From: Paraburkholderia haematera | GTDB taxonomy: Bacteria; Pseudomonadota; Gammaproteobacteria; Burkholderiales; Burkholderiaceae | Reading direction: 5' to 3' | Length of the DNA stretch: 64,000 bases | Assembly (NCBI RefSeq): GCF_905220975.1 | Contig: NZ_CAJNBK010000017.1 | Span: 62,001-126,000 of the forward strand | Shown here: in pieces, positions 1 through 7,976 of the stretch | Numbering within the stretch: position 1 is the stretch's first letter | Layout of the letters: every line of letters begins with the position of its first letter | Made by a program: the position numbers and the translations under genes | The notes under the pieces: model-generated | Told to the model about the DNA's origin: nothing | The model's database searches: none | What the model saw: only the letters and a program-made list of their open reading frames with translations

Positions 1-482
1 GCGCGCGTCATGAACGTCTTGCCCGCGCCGCCTTCCTCCGCGGGGCAACCGTAATAGCGGATGCGACCCGCGACACCTGTGTCGCGCAAATGATCGCGGA
101 CTGCCAGCGCGGCGAGCAACGCGGCGCCGCCCAACAGATTGTGGCCGCAACCATGGCCGTTGCCGGCATTCACGACCGGCGCGCGCGTCGTGGAGCCCGC
201 GACCTGACTCAACTGGGGCAATGCGTCGTACTCGCCCAGCAGGCCGATCACTGGTCCGCCGTCGCCCCATTCCGCAACGAACGCGGTCGGAATGCCCGCA
301 AGGCCTTGTGTCACCCGAAAGCCTTCCCGCGTCAGTTCTCTTATCTGAAGGTCGGCGGACGCGTGTTCCGAGTACGCGGTCTCCGCAAGGTCCCAGAGCC
401 TGTCGCTCAGGTGCGTGCACAGCGCGCGATGATGCTCGATGCGAGCGACCACGTCCCGTTCGGCTTCGTTGAGCTTCAACAT
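1..482 (-). CDS. M20-family amidohydrolase (AbgB-like), partial
   Basis: The N-terminal 160 or so residues of a metal-dependent amidohydrolase; the C-terminus runs off the left edge. The reverse strand starts at ATG 480-482 (MLKLNEAERDVVARIEHH) and stays open to base 1. The motif GLLGEYDALP followed by GHGCGHNLLG is the metal-binding region of the M20 peptidases closest to AbgB, which cleaves p-aminobenzoyl-glutamate; PAEEGGAGK carries the next acidic metal ligands. The family hydrolyses N-acyl or peptide-like amide bonds in the cytoplasm. The LysR gene lies upstream on the same strand across a 288-bp gap that includes an A-rich run (about 694-704). The substrate cannot be told from this fragment. 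Confidence 0.85.
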   Translation of the reverse strand, partial: MLKLNEAERDVVARIEHHRALCTHLSDRLWDLAETAYSEHASADLQIRELTREGFRVTQGLAGIPTAFVAEWGDGGPVIGLLGEYDALPQLSQVAGSTTRAPVVNAGNGHGCGHNLLGGAALLAALAVRDHLRDTGVAGRIRYYGCPAEEGGAGKTFMTR

Positions 483-770
483 AATGTGACTGATTGAAAG
501 GTGTTTCAGTGCAGCGCGAGATTGCTCTGCAAGATCGCAGATCAATGACTTGCGCGGTATGTTGGTGCTGCGCGGCGGACACCTCACCAAGGCGAGGAAA
601 AAGTCCCGGCACATCGTCTCTTCACAACAAACGCCGGAGCACTGTCATCGGCGTGAGAAATGGTTATGTTTATTCGTTGATGGGTCAAACCGCGAAAAAA
701 AAGACGCGCAGATAACGCGCGTCAAATTGCTATGGCCCGGGTTTTGCTTTGCGCTGCGGCCGGTGCATTG

Positions 771-1730
771 CTAGGGTTGACTCAGCACGCATTCGACCGC
801 ATGAAAGACACGTCTGCTCATTGGGTCGTCCGCATTGGCCTCGTCGAGAATGGTGTCCTTCAGGCTTTGAATGAAGACCTTCGCCGCCGCGCTTAGCGGG
901 GTTGCGCGCCGATACATCAGGTTCACTTCCACGTCGGGGATGGTCTCCGTCACGGGCAGCACGCACAGCCCCTCTTTCGCGACGAGCAGTTCCGCGAGTG
1001 GCCATGGCATGATCGAGAGAACGTCGGTGTTACAGATCAGGCCGATCATCATCGACGAGGAATGCGCGACGTGCACGCGCGGCTTGTAGCGGCGAAAGTA
1101 CTCACCGAATGGCCCGTCGCCTTCGGCGTCGTTTTCCGTGAAGTCTCGGTTCAACACCCAGCTCGCGCCCTTCAGTTGCGGCAACGTGCGGCATTTCGCG
1201 AGCGGATGCCCAGCGCGACCCACTACCGCGTAACTCACGAGGAAGAGCGGCACTTGCTGGAATTCGTCCCGGCATGAAGGCGGACAGCCGCGATTCACCG
1301 AGAGATCGAGCGTGCCGTCACGCAGTTTCGGCAGGGCGACGCTCAGCAGGCTCTCGTAGAAGACGAGCCGGGTATCGGGCATTTCCAGTTCGAAGCGCTT
1401 CATGATGCCACCAAGCAGCGCGCTGGCGACCCACGTCGGCAGCGCAACCGTCAACCGCTCCCTGCCTGCTCCTGAGAAGCGGTCCATCTCGTCCTGCGCG
1501 CGTCGCAACTGCTGGATCATCAGACGCGCGTGCGCCAGCAAAGCGCGCCCAGCTTCAGTCAGACTGATCCCGGAGGCTTCGCGGACGATCAATGCCACGC
1601 CAACCTGGGCTTCGAGTTCGCGCATCGCCTTGGTCACCGCCGCCGGTGAAAGTTCAAGCGCCTTCGCTGCGTTGCGAATGCTTCCGGTATCGGAAATCGC
1701 GACGAGCGTGCGTAGTTGATGAATCTTCAT
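771..1730 (-). CDS. LysR-family transcriptional regulator
   Basis: A 319-residue LysR regulator. The start chosen is ATG 1728-1730 (MKIHQLRTLVAISDTGSI), where the conserved N-terminal winged helix-turn-helix begins; an in-frame upstream start would add 11 unrelated residues. Residues about 5-65 hold the HTH (SIRNAAKALELSPAAVTKAMRE with A-V-T-K-A in the recognition helix) and the rest is the type 2 periplasmic-binding-like effector domain. It lies between the M20 amidohydrolase and the porin on the same strand, so control of one of these is plausible. The effector is unknown. Family assignment is secure; regulatory target is inference. Confidence 0.93.
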   Translation of the reverse strand: MKIHQLRTLVAISDTGSIRNAAKALELSPAAVTKAMRELEAQVGVALIVREASGISLTEAGRALLAHARLMIQQLRRAQDEMDRFSGAGRERLTVALPTWVASALLGGIMKRFELEMPDTRLVFYESLLSVALPKLRDGTLDLSVNRGCPPSCRDEFQQVPLFLVSYAVVGRAGHPLAKCRTLPQLKGASWVLNRDFTENDAEGDGPFGEYFRRYKPRVHVAHSSSMMIGLICNTDVLSIMPWPLAELLVAKEGLCVLPVTETIPDVEVNLMYRRATPLSAAAKVFIQSLKDTILDEANADDPMSRRVFHAVECVLSQP

Positions 1731-2094
1731 GAGGGGGTGTCTCCATATCCAGTCCGCAACCAAAAGTGAACGAGCTTACTTCCATTGATGCCCGCCGCTG
1801 CCCTTCTCGCCTGTTGCGCACGCGAACGGGTACAGGTGTCCCTTGCGTGCCAATGGGCGGTATTGTCATCGAGTATCGGAGCACGTGACGGAACATGGTG
1901 CAAAGGTAATGCAGTCTGCCCCGTCAATAAAGCGAAAAGCGCGGCGTTGCCGGATCGACAGGCCGCACGACGCGTGGAGTGAATGACAGGAGCACAGACA
2001 GGCGGGGCAGCGCACGAGGCGCTGATGAATGCCGGCGAGAAGGCGCCGCGAGCAGCGCGACCCGGTCCTGCAGGGCCGACGTGCTCGCGCCGTA
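1731..2094. other. Intergenic region between LysR gene and porin
   Basis: No convincing gene on either strand; long open frames here are shadows of the porin or lack any protein-like pattern. It would contain the LysR promoter and the end of the porin transcript. I see no strong terminator hairpin with a T run. Confidence 0.5.
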
Positions 2095-3180
2095 TCAAAA
2101 GTAGTGTTGCACGCCGAAGCGCAGCGAGGCCTGCGAACTCGTCGACGAAGGAGCGAGCGACGGCAGGGCCGCCTTGGCGCCACCGCTCGCGTGCTGATAC
2201 GTCGCTTCGGCGTAGAGCATGGTGCGCACCGAAAGATGGTACAGGTCCGACAGCGCGACCGTGGTGTAGGCGTGGCCGTTGAACCAGGTCGTCGAACCAC
2301 CCGCGACGACCGCGTTGAATGGCGTCATGCTCCAGTTGACGCCCAACTCCGCAGTCGTGGCATGCGCCGCGTCGGCCGCATCCGCGATTCGCACCGTGTT
2401 CAATATGCCATGCACGGCCCACGTGCGATTCGGGGTCCACGAGCCAGCCATGCCCGCGATTCGCGTACTGCTCGCACGAAACGCGCTGCCGCCCGCGAGA
2501 TTCTGACCCAGAAACGACGCATAACCGAGTGCCGTGTTGAACGCATAGGCCTTGTTGCGTGTGTCGCTGTACACGGCAGACAACTTCAACGGTCCCGATG
2601 CGTAGAAAACATCGGTGCCGAAGTAGCGTCCCTGCCCCGTCGACGAATCCGCGAAGCCGTACATCACGTGCGCGGACATGCCGTACCAGACGGGGCTCGC
2701 GTACCTGATCGTATTGCTGAGCGGGGTGACCGCGGCATTGTCGATATTTCCGGGATGATAGGCGAGATAGTTGTACTGAACCGCTCCATTCGCGTTCGGC
2801 GTAAACACCTCGTTGGTCAGGTCCCACTGCCGCCCCATGGTAACGGACCCGTAGCGCTCATTCGACAAGCCAATCCACGCCATTCGACTGAACAGCACGC
2901 CCGCCGTTGCGAAACTGCCGGTATTCGAAAAATAGCCGTTTTCGAGCCGGAAAATCGCGCTGGTACCGCCTCCCAGGTCTTCGCTTCCCTTGAAACCGAA
3001 CTGGTCCGGGACCGCTATCGGCCCCATCATCACTGCATGGCCGCCCTTCGTGTTGTTCACATACCCCATGCTTTCGTCGATGCTGCCGTAAAGCGTATAG
3101 CTCGATTGTGCATTTGCATCCGCGCATGCGGACGCCAGCACGCTCGCAATCACGAGCGTGCCTGCTTTATGTAGGCTCAT
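2095..3180 (-). CDS. Gram-negative porin (Burkholderia OpcP/Omp38 type)
   Basis: A 361-residue outer-membrane trimeric porin for small solutes. It has a signal peptide (LVIASVLASACADANAQ, cleavage likely after NAQ), then SSYTLYGSIDESMGYVNN, the usual first beta strand of the family, KGSEDLGGG and FRLENGYF, and RYGSVTMGRQWD for the start of the loop 3 region. It ends with RFGVQHYF, the C-terminal phenylalanine expected for outer-membrane beta barrels. It follows the EthD-like gene by 65 bp on the same strand and may be the last gene of the large oxygenase operon, giving uptake of that operon's substrate. The substrate link is inference. Confidence 0.92.
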   Translation of the reverse strand: MSLHKAGTLVIASVLASACADANAQSSYTLYGSIDESMGYVNNTKGGHAVMMGPIAVPDQFGFKGSEDLGGGTSAIFRLENGYFSNTGSFATAGVLFSRMAWIGLSNERYGSVTMGRQWDLTNEVFTPNANGAVQYNYLAYHPGNIDNAAVTPLSNTIRYASPVWYGMSAHVMYGFADSSTGQGRYFGTDVFYASGPLKLSAVYSDTRNKAYAFNTALGYASFLGQNLAGGSAFRASSTRIAGMAGSWTPNRTWAVHGILNTVRIADAADAAHATTAELGVNWSMTPFNAVVAGGSTTWFNGHAYTTVALSDLYHLSVRTMLYAEATYQHASGGAKAALPSLAPSSTSSQASLRFGVQHYF

Positions 3181-3245
3181 TGTTGTGTGGTGTGGAAGAG
3201 GCCGTCGCTTCTTGACCCCGTGTCACGACGGCCGTGAAAGGGCGA

Positions 3246-3953
3246 TTAGGGCTTCAATACAGGGAGCGTTTCTGCCCACATCGGGTGATGAATGTTGCTG
3301 CCTTCAAACGGTGGGAATTTTTCGAAATCCGCGCGCATCTCGTGTCTGACTGGCGAATTCATCGCGCGCGTGATCGCTTCGGCGCTGTCGAACATTAACT
3401 TGTTGCGCTGCATGTAGTGCACCCGCTTCCACGGCATCGCATCGACCCAATCGACCCGCGTGAAGATCTCGATTTCGCGCACGCCGTCAAAGAATTTCAT
3501 GATCTGCGGATGATGCGACAGATAGTACGCAAGCCATTCGTCGAAATTCTCGGCGCGGCCCGGATAGTGAACGAGAAACTGGCAAGGCAACGCCCCTTGC
3601 GGCACCTGCGCTTGCGAATCCAGCACCGGAAAAGGCCGCCGCGCCATGACCTGCTGCTCAACCACACATGTCGCGAGGCTCGGGTAATCGTCCCTCGCGA
3701 GTTGCTGCAGATGTCCGTCGGCGGCAATCGCCGACTCCAGCTCCGCAAGCCGTTCGAAGTCGAGCTGCATGGCGAAGATCGGCGATGGACCGTCGTCCGT
3801 GTAATAGTCATCCGCCGCGGATGGCGTGTACAGGCGCGCGCGGCTCAATGCAGGCGTATTTTCCACGCACGCGCGGATATGGCGCCGATCCTCGTCGCTG
3901 ATACGCGCACTCGGGTCGGGATGCTGGAAGGTGACGAGATAGGAGAATTGCAT
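3246..3953 (-). CDS. EthD-like ferredoxin-fold protein
   Basis: A 235-residue protein starting at ATG 3951-3953 (MQFSYLVTFQHPDPSARI). The second half (FDEWLAYYLSHHPQIMKFF, then EIEIFTRVDW and FDSAEAITRAMNSPVRHEM) matches the dimeric alpha/beta-barrel pattern of EthD-type proteins, which often accompany degradative oxygenases; the first half looks like a diverged copy of the same fold. EthD-like proteins include decarboxylases, lactone isomerases and accessory proteins, so the reaction cannot be named. It sits at the end of the Rieske operon, 55 bp after the asparaginase-like gene. Confidence 0.7.
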   Translation of the reverse strand: MQFSYLVTFQHPDPSARISDEDRRHIRACVENTPALSRARLYTPSAADDYYTDDGPSPIFAMQLDFERLAELESAIAADGHLQQLARDDYPSLATCVVEQQVMARRPFPVLDSQAQVPQGALPCQFLVHYPGRAENFDEWLAYYLSHHPQIMKFFDGVREIEIFTRVDWVDAMPWKRVHYMQRNKLMFDSAEAITRAMNSPVRHEMRADFEKFPPFEGSNIHHPMWAETLPVLKP

Positions 3954-4008
3954 GTTCGGTCCGAGTGGTTCGATCGAATGAGGTGGCGGCGCGGGCGGGC
4001 AATTCACT

Positions 4009-5139
4009 TCACAGTTCGAGCAAAATCCTTTGCACGGTGTCGCGATCCACCTGGGCGCGATCACGCGGGGCCGTCTCGCTCACGCCGAAGCTCGCGAGTA
4101 TCAGCATGAGTGCGATGCGCAACTTCTGCGCGGAGAGATCGCCACCCGCGACTATTCCGTCGGCGGCGAGGAAACGCTGCTTCGGCACCGTGCCGCGCGG
4201 CGCGCGCGTGGCCTGCACCACCACCACACCAGCCGCGACGGCGTTGCACAACGCCTCCCCCTCCCCGGACGCGGGACGCCCAGGCGCAAGCCCCGCGGAG
4301 ACGATGCCGCGCGCACCCGCCGCGACAAACGCTTCGATCGCCGCGCCATCGGCACCCGCATACGACATGGCAATGTCGACCCGCGGTAACGCGGTCGACG
4401 CGGCTGCATCCAGTATCGATGCGAAACGCGGGCTCTGCCGCGACGGCCCCGCATCACGAAACACGCGACGCCGCCAGACCACGCCGGCGTCCGCATCGAT
4501 CCTGCCGAGTGGCCCATACGGCGCGGCCTCGAATGCCGCGAGTTCGAAGCTCGCCGCCTTGGTCACGTCACGCGCGGCGAAGAAAAGGCCGCCCATGGCA
4601 ACGAGCACGCCCGCACCGCGCGACTCCGGCGCGGCGGCCACGGCAACCGCGCCGCGCAGATTCGCCGCGGCGTCGCTGCCATCCGTGTTTGCGGGGCGCT
4701 GCGCGCCCGTCAGCACCACGGGTTGTTCGAGTTCCAGCACAAGGCCGAGAAACCACGCGGTCTCCTCGAGCGTCGCCGTGCCGTGCGTGATCACGAAACC
4801 CGTCAACGCGGGATCGCTTGCAGCGGTGTCGCGGATCAGCGTGGCAAGCTCCAGCCAATCGCGCGGACCGATGGACACGCTCCCCAAGCTGCGAAACGGC
4901 AGGGGCACGATCTCGACATGCGGGACCAGCTCGCCCAGGCGTTGCAGCAGATCGTCGATCGGATGGATCACGCCGCTGTCAGCGTATTCGATCCAGTCGA
5001 AGCGATGACGCCCATGCATTGCAAACGTCCCGCCGGTGCCGATCACGGCGATGCGGGGACGCTTTGCAGACACAGCTTGCTCGCCGACGAGTGTGGACAC
5101 CGCGGGAGCAATCGGCTCTTTCACGTCAGCGCCGTTCAT
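4009..5139 (-). CDS. Asparaginase/glutaminase-family amidohydrolase with altered active site
   Basis: A 376-residue member of the bacterial L-asparaginase family. The first catalytic threonine motif is present (VIGTGGTFAMHG, near residue 35), as are VLTGAQRPANTDGSDAA and the lysine-bearing ARDVTKAASF. The second motif, normally HGTDTLEET with the Thr-Asp pair of the Thr-Lys-Asp triad, reads HGTATLEET here, so the triad aspartate is Ala. The coding sequence overlaps the Rieske ferredoxin stop by 4 bp (ATGA), showing tight translational coupling in the oxygenase operon. It may act on an amide or lactam intermediate rather than asparagine, or be catalytically modified; both are inference. Confidence 0.88.
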   Translation of the reverse strand: MNGADVKEPIAPAVSTLVGEQAVSAKRPRIAVIGTGGTFAMHGRHRFDWIEYADSGVIHPIDDLLQRLGELVPHVEIVPLPFRSLGSVSIGPRDWLELATLIRDTAASDPALTGFVITHGTATLEETAWFLGLVLELEQPVVLTGAQRPANTDGSDAAANLRGAVAVAAAPESRGAGVLVAMGGLFFAARDVTKAASFELAAFEAAPYGPLGRIDADAGVVWRRRVFRDAGPSRQSPRFASILDAAASTALPRVDIAMSYAGADGAAIEAFVAAGARGIVSAGLAPGRPASGEGEALCNAVAAGVVVVQATRAPRGTVPKQRFLAADGIVAGGDLSAQKLRIALMLILASFGVSETAPRDRAQVDRDTVQRILLEL

Positions 5140-5507
5140 GCCTGCACTCTCACGAAAAGCGCGTCGGCCTCGACCCTGGTCTCATGATGCCGGGTGTCGC
5201 GCGACACAGGCGCGGCAAGCGCACGGCCCGTTCGCACATCGACCAGACCGGCATGCAGCGGGCATTCCACTTCATGCCCCTCGAAATCGCCTTCGCTGAG
5301 CAAAGCCGCGCCGTGCGTGCAGATGTCGTCAAGCGCGTGAATCTCATGGTCGACACGGAACAGACCGATCTTGACGCCCTCGATCTCGATGCCACGGCAC
5401 GCGCGCGCGCCGAACACCTCGTCAAGCGATCCGATTGCAAACCAGCCGTCGTCGCCGCGCACATACTCGCGTGCGTCGGCGGAATTTATCTGGATCACCG
5501 CGTTCAT
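5136..5507 (-). CDS. Rieske [2Fe-2S] ferredoxin of the ring-hydroxylating oxygenase
   Basis: A 123-residue Rieske ferredoxin passing electrons from the FAD reductase (7976-9235) to the oxygenase alpha subunit (10463-11752). The cluster ligands are Cys63 and His65 in CTHG and Cys82 and His85 in CPLH. The length and the GWFAIGSLDEV beginning are typical of soluble naphthalene/biphenyl-type ferredoxins. The start is ATG 5505-5507, overlapping the PyrD-like gene by 4 bp (ATGA); its own stop overlaps the asparaginase-like gene by 4 bp. Confidence 0.93.
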   Translation of the reverse strand: MNAVIQINSADAREYVRGDDGWFAIGSLDEVFGARACRGIEIEGVKIGLFRVDHEIHALDDICTHGAALLSEGDFEGHEVECPLHAGLVDVRTGRALAAPVSRDTRHHETRVEADALFVRVQA

Positions 5508-6442
5508 AGCGCCACCCGTTGCTGGAGACTGACAGGTTCGTGCATCTTCACCGCGCCGATCAGGTCGGTGAGTTTCGCCACGCCGTGCCGCTTGCACCAC
5601 TCTGTCAGATCGTCGATCAAGCGCGGCATCGCCGTGGGCGAAACGAAGTTCGCGGTGCCGACCTGCACCGCGCTGCAACCCGCGAGAAGAAACTCGAGCG
5701 CGTCCGCGGCCGTGGCAATGCCGCCGCATCCGATGACGGGAATCTTGACGGCCTGCACGCATTGATAGGCGATCCGCAGCATGATCGGTTTCGTGGCGGC
5801 GCCCGTGAGGCCGCCCATGACGTTCGCCACACGCGGGCGAAATGTCTCGACATCGATCGCCATTGCAAGAATCGCGTTGCTCACCACGAGCGCATCCGCA
5901 CCCGCGTCTTCAGCAGCCAGGGCTACCTCGACCACGTTGCCCGCATTGGGCGTCATCTTGGGCCAGACAGGCAGCGAGGTCGCGGACTTCATCGCCTTGA
6001 CCACCTGCCAGGTGGCTTCCGGATCCATGCCGAACGCCTGACCGTTCTTCTTCAGGTTGGGACAGGAGACATTCGCTTCGATCGCCGCGACGCCTGGCAC
6101 GCTGATTTTTTCCGCGAGCCTGCCAAACTCCTCGATCGTGTTGGCCGAAATGCTCGCGACGAGAGGCGGACTATAGCGCCGGTAGTAGGGCACGGTCTGT
6201 TCGACATAGTAGTCGCTGCCCTTGCTCGGGATGCCGATCGAAAAGAGCGTGGCGTCGCGAAACTCGGCGACACGCGGAGGCGGCACGCCTTCGCGCACGT
6301 CATGAGTAATCGTCTTAGTGACGATTGCGCCGAGACAGTTGAGGTCGAATATCTGCGACGTGCCTTCGGCGAAAGTACCCGAGGCCGGCATCACCGGATT
6401 CGCGAGCTTGAGCGAACCAATATTGACGCTGAGATCTACCAT
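5504..6442 (-). CDS. Dihydroorotate dehydrogenase-like FMN protein (PyrD class 1B type)
   Basis: A 312-residue TIM-barrel FMN flavoprotein of the DHOD class 1B family. The ATG at 6440-6442 begins MVDLSVNIGSLKLANPV. NVSCPN carries the active-site cysteine (Cys127) that distinguishes class 1 enzymes from the serine-using class 2. GCGGI and GCSAVQVGTANF near the C-terminus are the FMN phosphate-binding segments. It is paired with a PyrK-like gene that it overlaps by 7 bp. Its place inside a Rieske oxygenase operon argues against pyrimidine synthesis and for oxidation or reduction of a cyclic intermediate. The substrate is unknown. Confidence 0.88.
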   Translation of the reverse strand: MVDLSVNIGSLKLANPVMPASGTFAEGTSQIFDLNCLGAIVTKTITHDVREGVPPPRVAEFRDATLFSIGIPSKGSDYYVEQTVPYYRRYSPPLVASISANTIEEFGRLAEKISVPGVAAIEANVSCPNLKKNGQAFGMDPEATWQVVKAMKSATSLPVWPKMTPNAGNVVEVALAAEDAGADALVVSNAILAMAIDVETFRPRVANVMGGLTGAATKPIMLRIAYQCVQAVKIPVIGCGGIATAADALEFLLAGCSAVQVGTANFVSPTAMPRLIDDLTEWCKRHGVAKLTDLIGAVKMHEPVSLQQRVAL

Positions 6443-7392
6443 GATGTCGTTTCCTGAAGATCGAAGACCGGGCCTTCCCAGCACACACGGCGGTAGCTGA
6501 GCTCTGGTGAACCCGCCTCTTTCCGAAAAGGCCGCACGCATGCGTAGCACGCTCCGTAACCGCAACCCATGCGCTGTTCGAGCGCGACCTGGCCGCGGAT
6601 GCCTAACTGCGCGGCCACGCGTTGCAACATGACGAGCAGGCGGTTCGACCCGCACGTGCTGACGAATGTGATGCGCAGTTGCCCGTGCACTTCCCGGATC
6701 AGGCTCTCGACCTGGACCACGTCGCTGGTCTGCTCGTCATCGGTGACAGTGATCACATCGGCGCCCACGGCTTTCAGATAATCGGCCGACATCATCAACG
6801 CCTCACTGCGTGCGCTGAGGATTGCGGTGACATGCGCACCCGCCGCGATCGCCTGCTGCGCGAGCGGCGTCATCGTCGCGAGGCCAACGCCGCGGCCAAG
6901 CAGCAGGACGTGTGCCGGTTCCGTCGATGCGGGCAGCGCAAAGCCGTTGCCGAGCGGGCCCAGCGCGTCGAGCGTATCGCCCGGCAGAAGTTGGGCCAGG
7001 CCACGTGTTCCCGCACCCTGTACCTTGTAGAGAAATTCGATGCGGCTGTCTTCCGCGGCCACGCAGTAGATGCTCATCGGCCGGCGAAGATAAGGCGTGT
7101 CGTCGTTCGAAGCCGGACACGCGAGATGAAAGAACTGCCCGGCGCGTGCCGTCAGCGCGAGCTCAGGCGCCGTCAGCACGAGATGCTTGTACTCCGCATT
7201 GAGCCATGCGTTCGAGCGCACGTGGCACTGGTTCTCCGCGATCGTCGGCGTACTCTGGCAGGTGTGAGCAGCATCCGCGTGCGCGTGATCCGGACACAAA
7301 GCAATCACGCGCGCGGTGGCGGGATCGGTGGCCGTGTCGCTTCGCGCCGCATTCGGCTCTGCAGAAAATGTGTTCATAAGAATTCCATCCAT
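6436..7392 (-). CDS. PyrK-like FAD/[2Fe-2S] electron-transfer subunit
   Basis: A 318-residue partner of the PyrD-like protein. It has a ferredoxin-reductase FAD domain (PYLRRPMSIY, the RxYS-like FAD motif), an NAD-binding part (LLLGRGVGLATMTPLAQQA) and a C-terminal [2Fe-2S] motif with Cys277, Cys282, Cys285 and Cys304 (CGYGACYAC and VCWEGPVF), as in PyrK. An N-terminal extension of about 55 residues with several Cys and His is not part of the usual family and is of unknown use. The start ATG 7390-7392 overlaps the upstream stop as TGATG, supporting coupling; ATG 7375-7377 is an alternative. It would pass electrons between NAD(H) and the FMN subunit. Confidence 0.87.
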   Translation of the reverse strand: MDGILMNTFSAEPNAARSDTATDPATARVIALCPDHAHADAAHTCQSTPTIAENQCHVRSNAWLNAEYKHLVLTAPELALTARAGQFFHLACPASNDDTPYLRRPMSIYCVAAEDSRIEFLYKVQGAGTRGLAQLLPGDTLDALGPLGNGFALPASTEPAHVLLLGRGVGLATMTPLAQQAIAAGAHVTAILSARSEALMMSADYLKAVGADVITVTDDEQTSDVVQVESLIREVHGQLRITFVSTCGSNRLLVMLQRVAAQLGIRGQVALEQRMGCGYGACYACVRPFRKEAGSPELSYRRVCWEGPVFDLQETTSW

Positions 7393-7976
7393 CAAACGGT
7401 TCGGGTCGTTTCGCTGAGTCCGGACTTGCGCAATGCGGTCAACGAAGCGAAATCGCTTGCCAGCGGCGACATCCGGTCGTCGGGCTCCATCATATGAAGC
7501 TGCGTGAAGCTCATTTCACTGATCAGCCACGTGCCGGAGGGCGTACGCTCATACTTCTCTTCGGTGACCGCCCCAAGCAGTACCGCGCGCGCATCGTCAT
7601 CACGCAGCGCGAGTTGCCAGAGCCGCCAGCTGCCAGTCGCGTGCATGGCCTCGGTCACGTCGAGTGCTTCACTCACGTAGTAATGCATCGCGAAGCGCCA
7701 CGGCGAACGCTGAAACCATTCGCACAGAGCGGCGCGTCCGACGAGGTCGTTGCCGAATCCCGCGCCGCCGGTCCACACCGCGCGCTCCGTGAAGCACATG
7801 GCCTGCTGCAACGCGATTTCGTGCATCACGGGTTGCGGCTGCCGTTGATAGTCGCTCGTGTATTTCTGATCGGCGAGCGCGGCGTAGCGTGCCTTCAGCG
7901 AGCGGATCGCGTCGATCGCTTCGAGCCGGGCGACGCGCGCCTCCAGCGACTGTATCGGCGAGTTGTGTTCCGTCAT
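7392..7976 (-). CDS. SnoaL/NTF2-like protein (possible oxygenase beta-like subunit)
   Basis: A 194-residue protein with the cone-shaped NTF2-like fold signature: LEARVARLEAIDAIRSLKARYAAL is the usual start of SnoaL-like proteins, with later RFAMHYYVSEALDV and GSWRLWQLALRDD strands. Small subunits of ring-hydroxylating dioxygenases share this fold, so it could replace the missing beta subunit, or be a separate isomerase or hydratase. The start at ATG 7974-7976 overlaps the reductase stop (TGATG) and the stop overlaps the PyrK-like start in the same way. Confidence 0.75.
   Translation of the reverse strand: MTEHNSPIQSLEARVARLEAIDAIRSLKARYAALADQKYTSDYQRQPQPVMHEIALQQAMCFTERAVWTGGAGFGNDLVGRAALCEWFQRSPWRFAMHYYVSEALDVTEAMHATGSWRLWQLALRDDDARAVLLGAVTEEKYERTPSGTWLISEMSFTQLHMMEPDDRMSPLASDFASLTALRKSGLSETTRTV

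Noticed and set aside
1866-2827. Long minus-strand frames overlapping the porin 3' end
   Set aside because: They are other-frame readings of the porin gene and have Arg/Cys-rich shadow composition.
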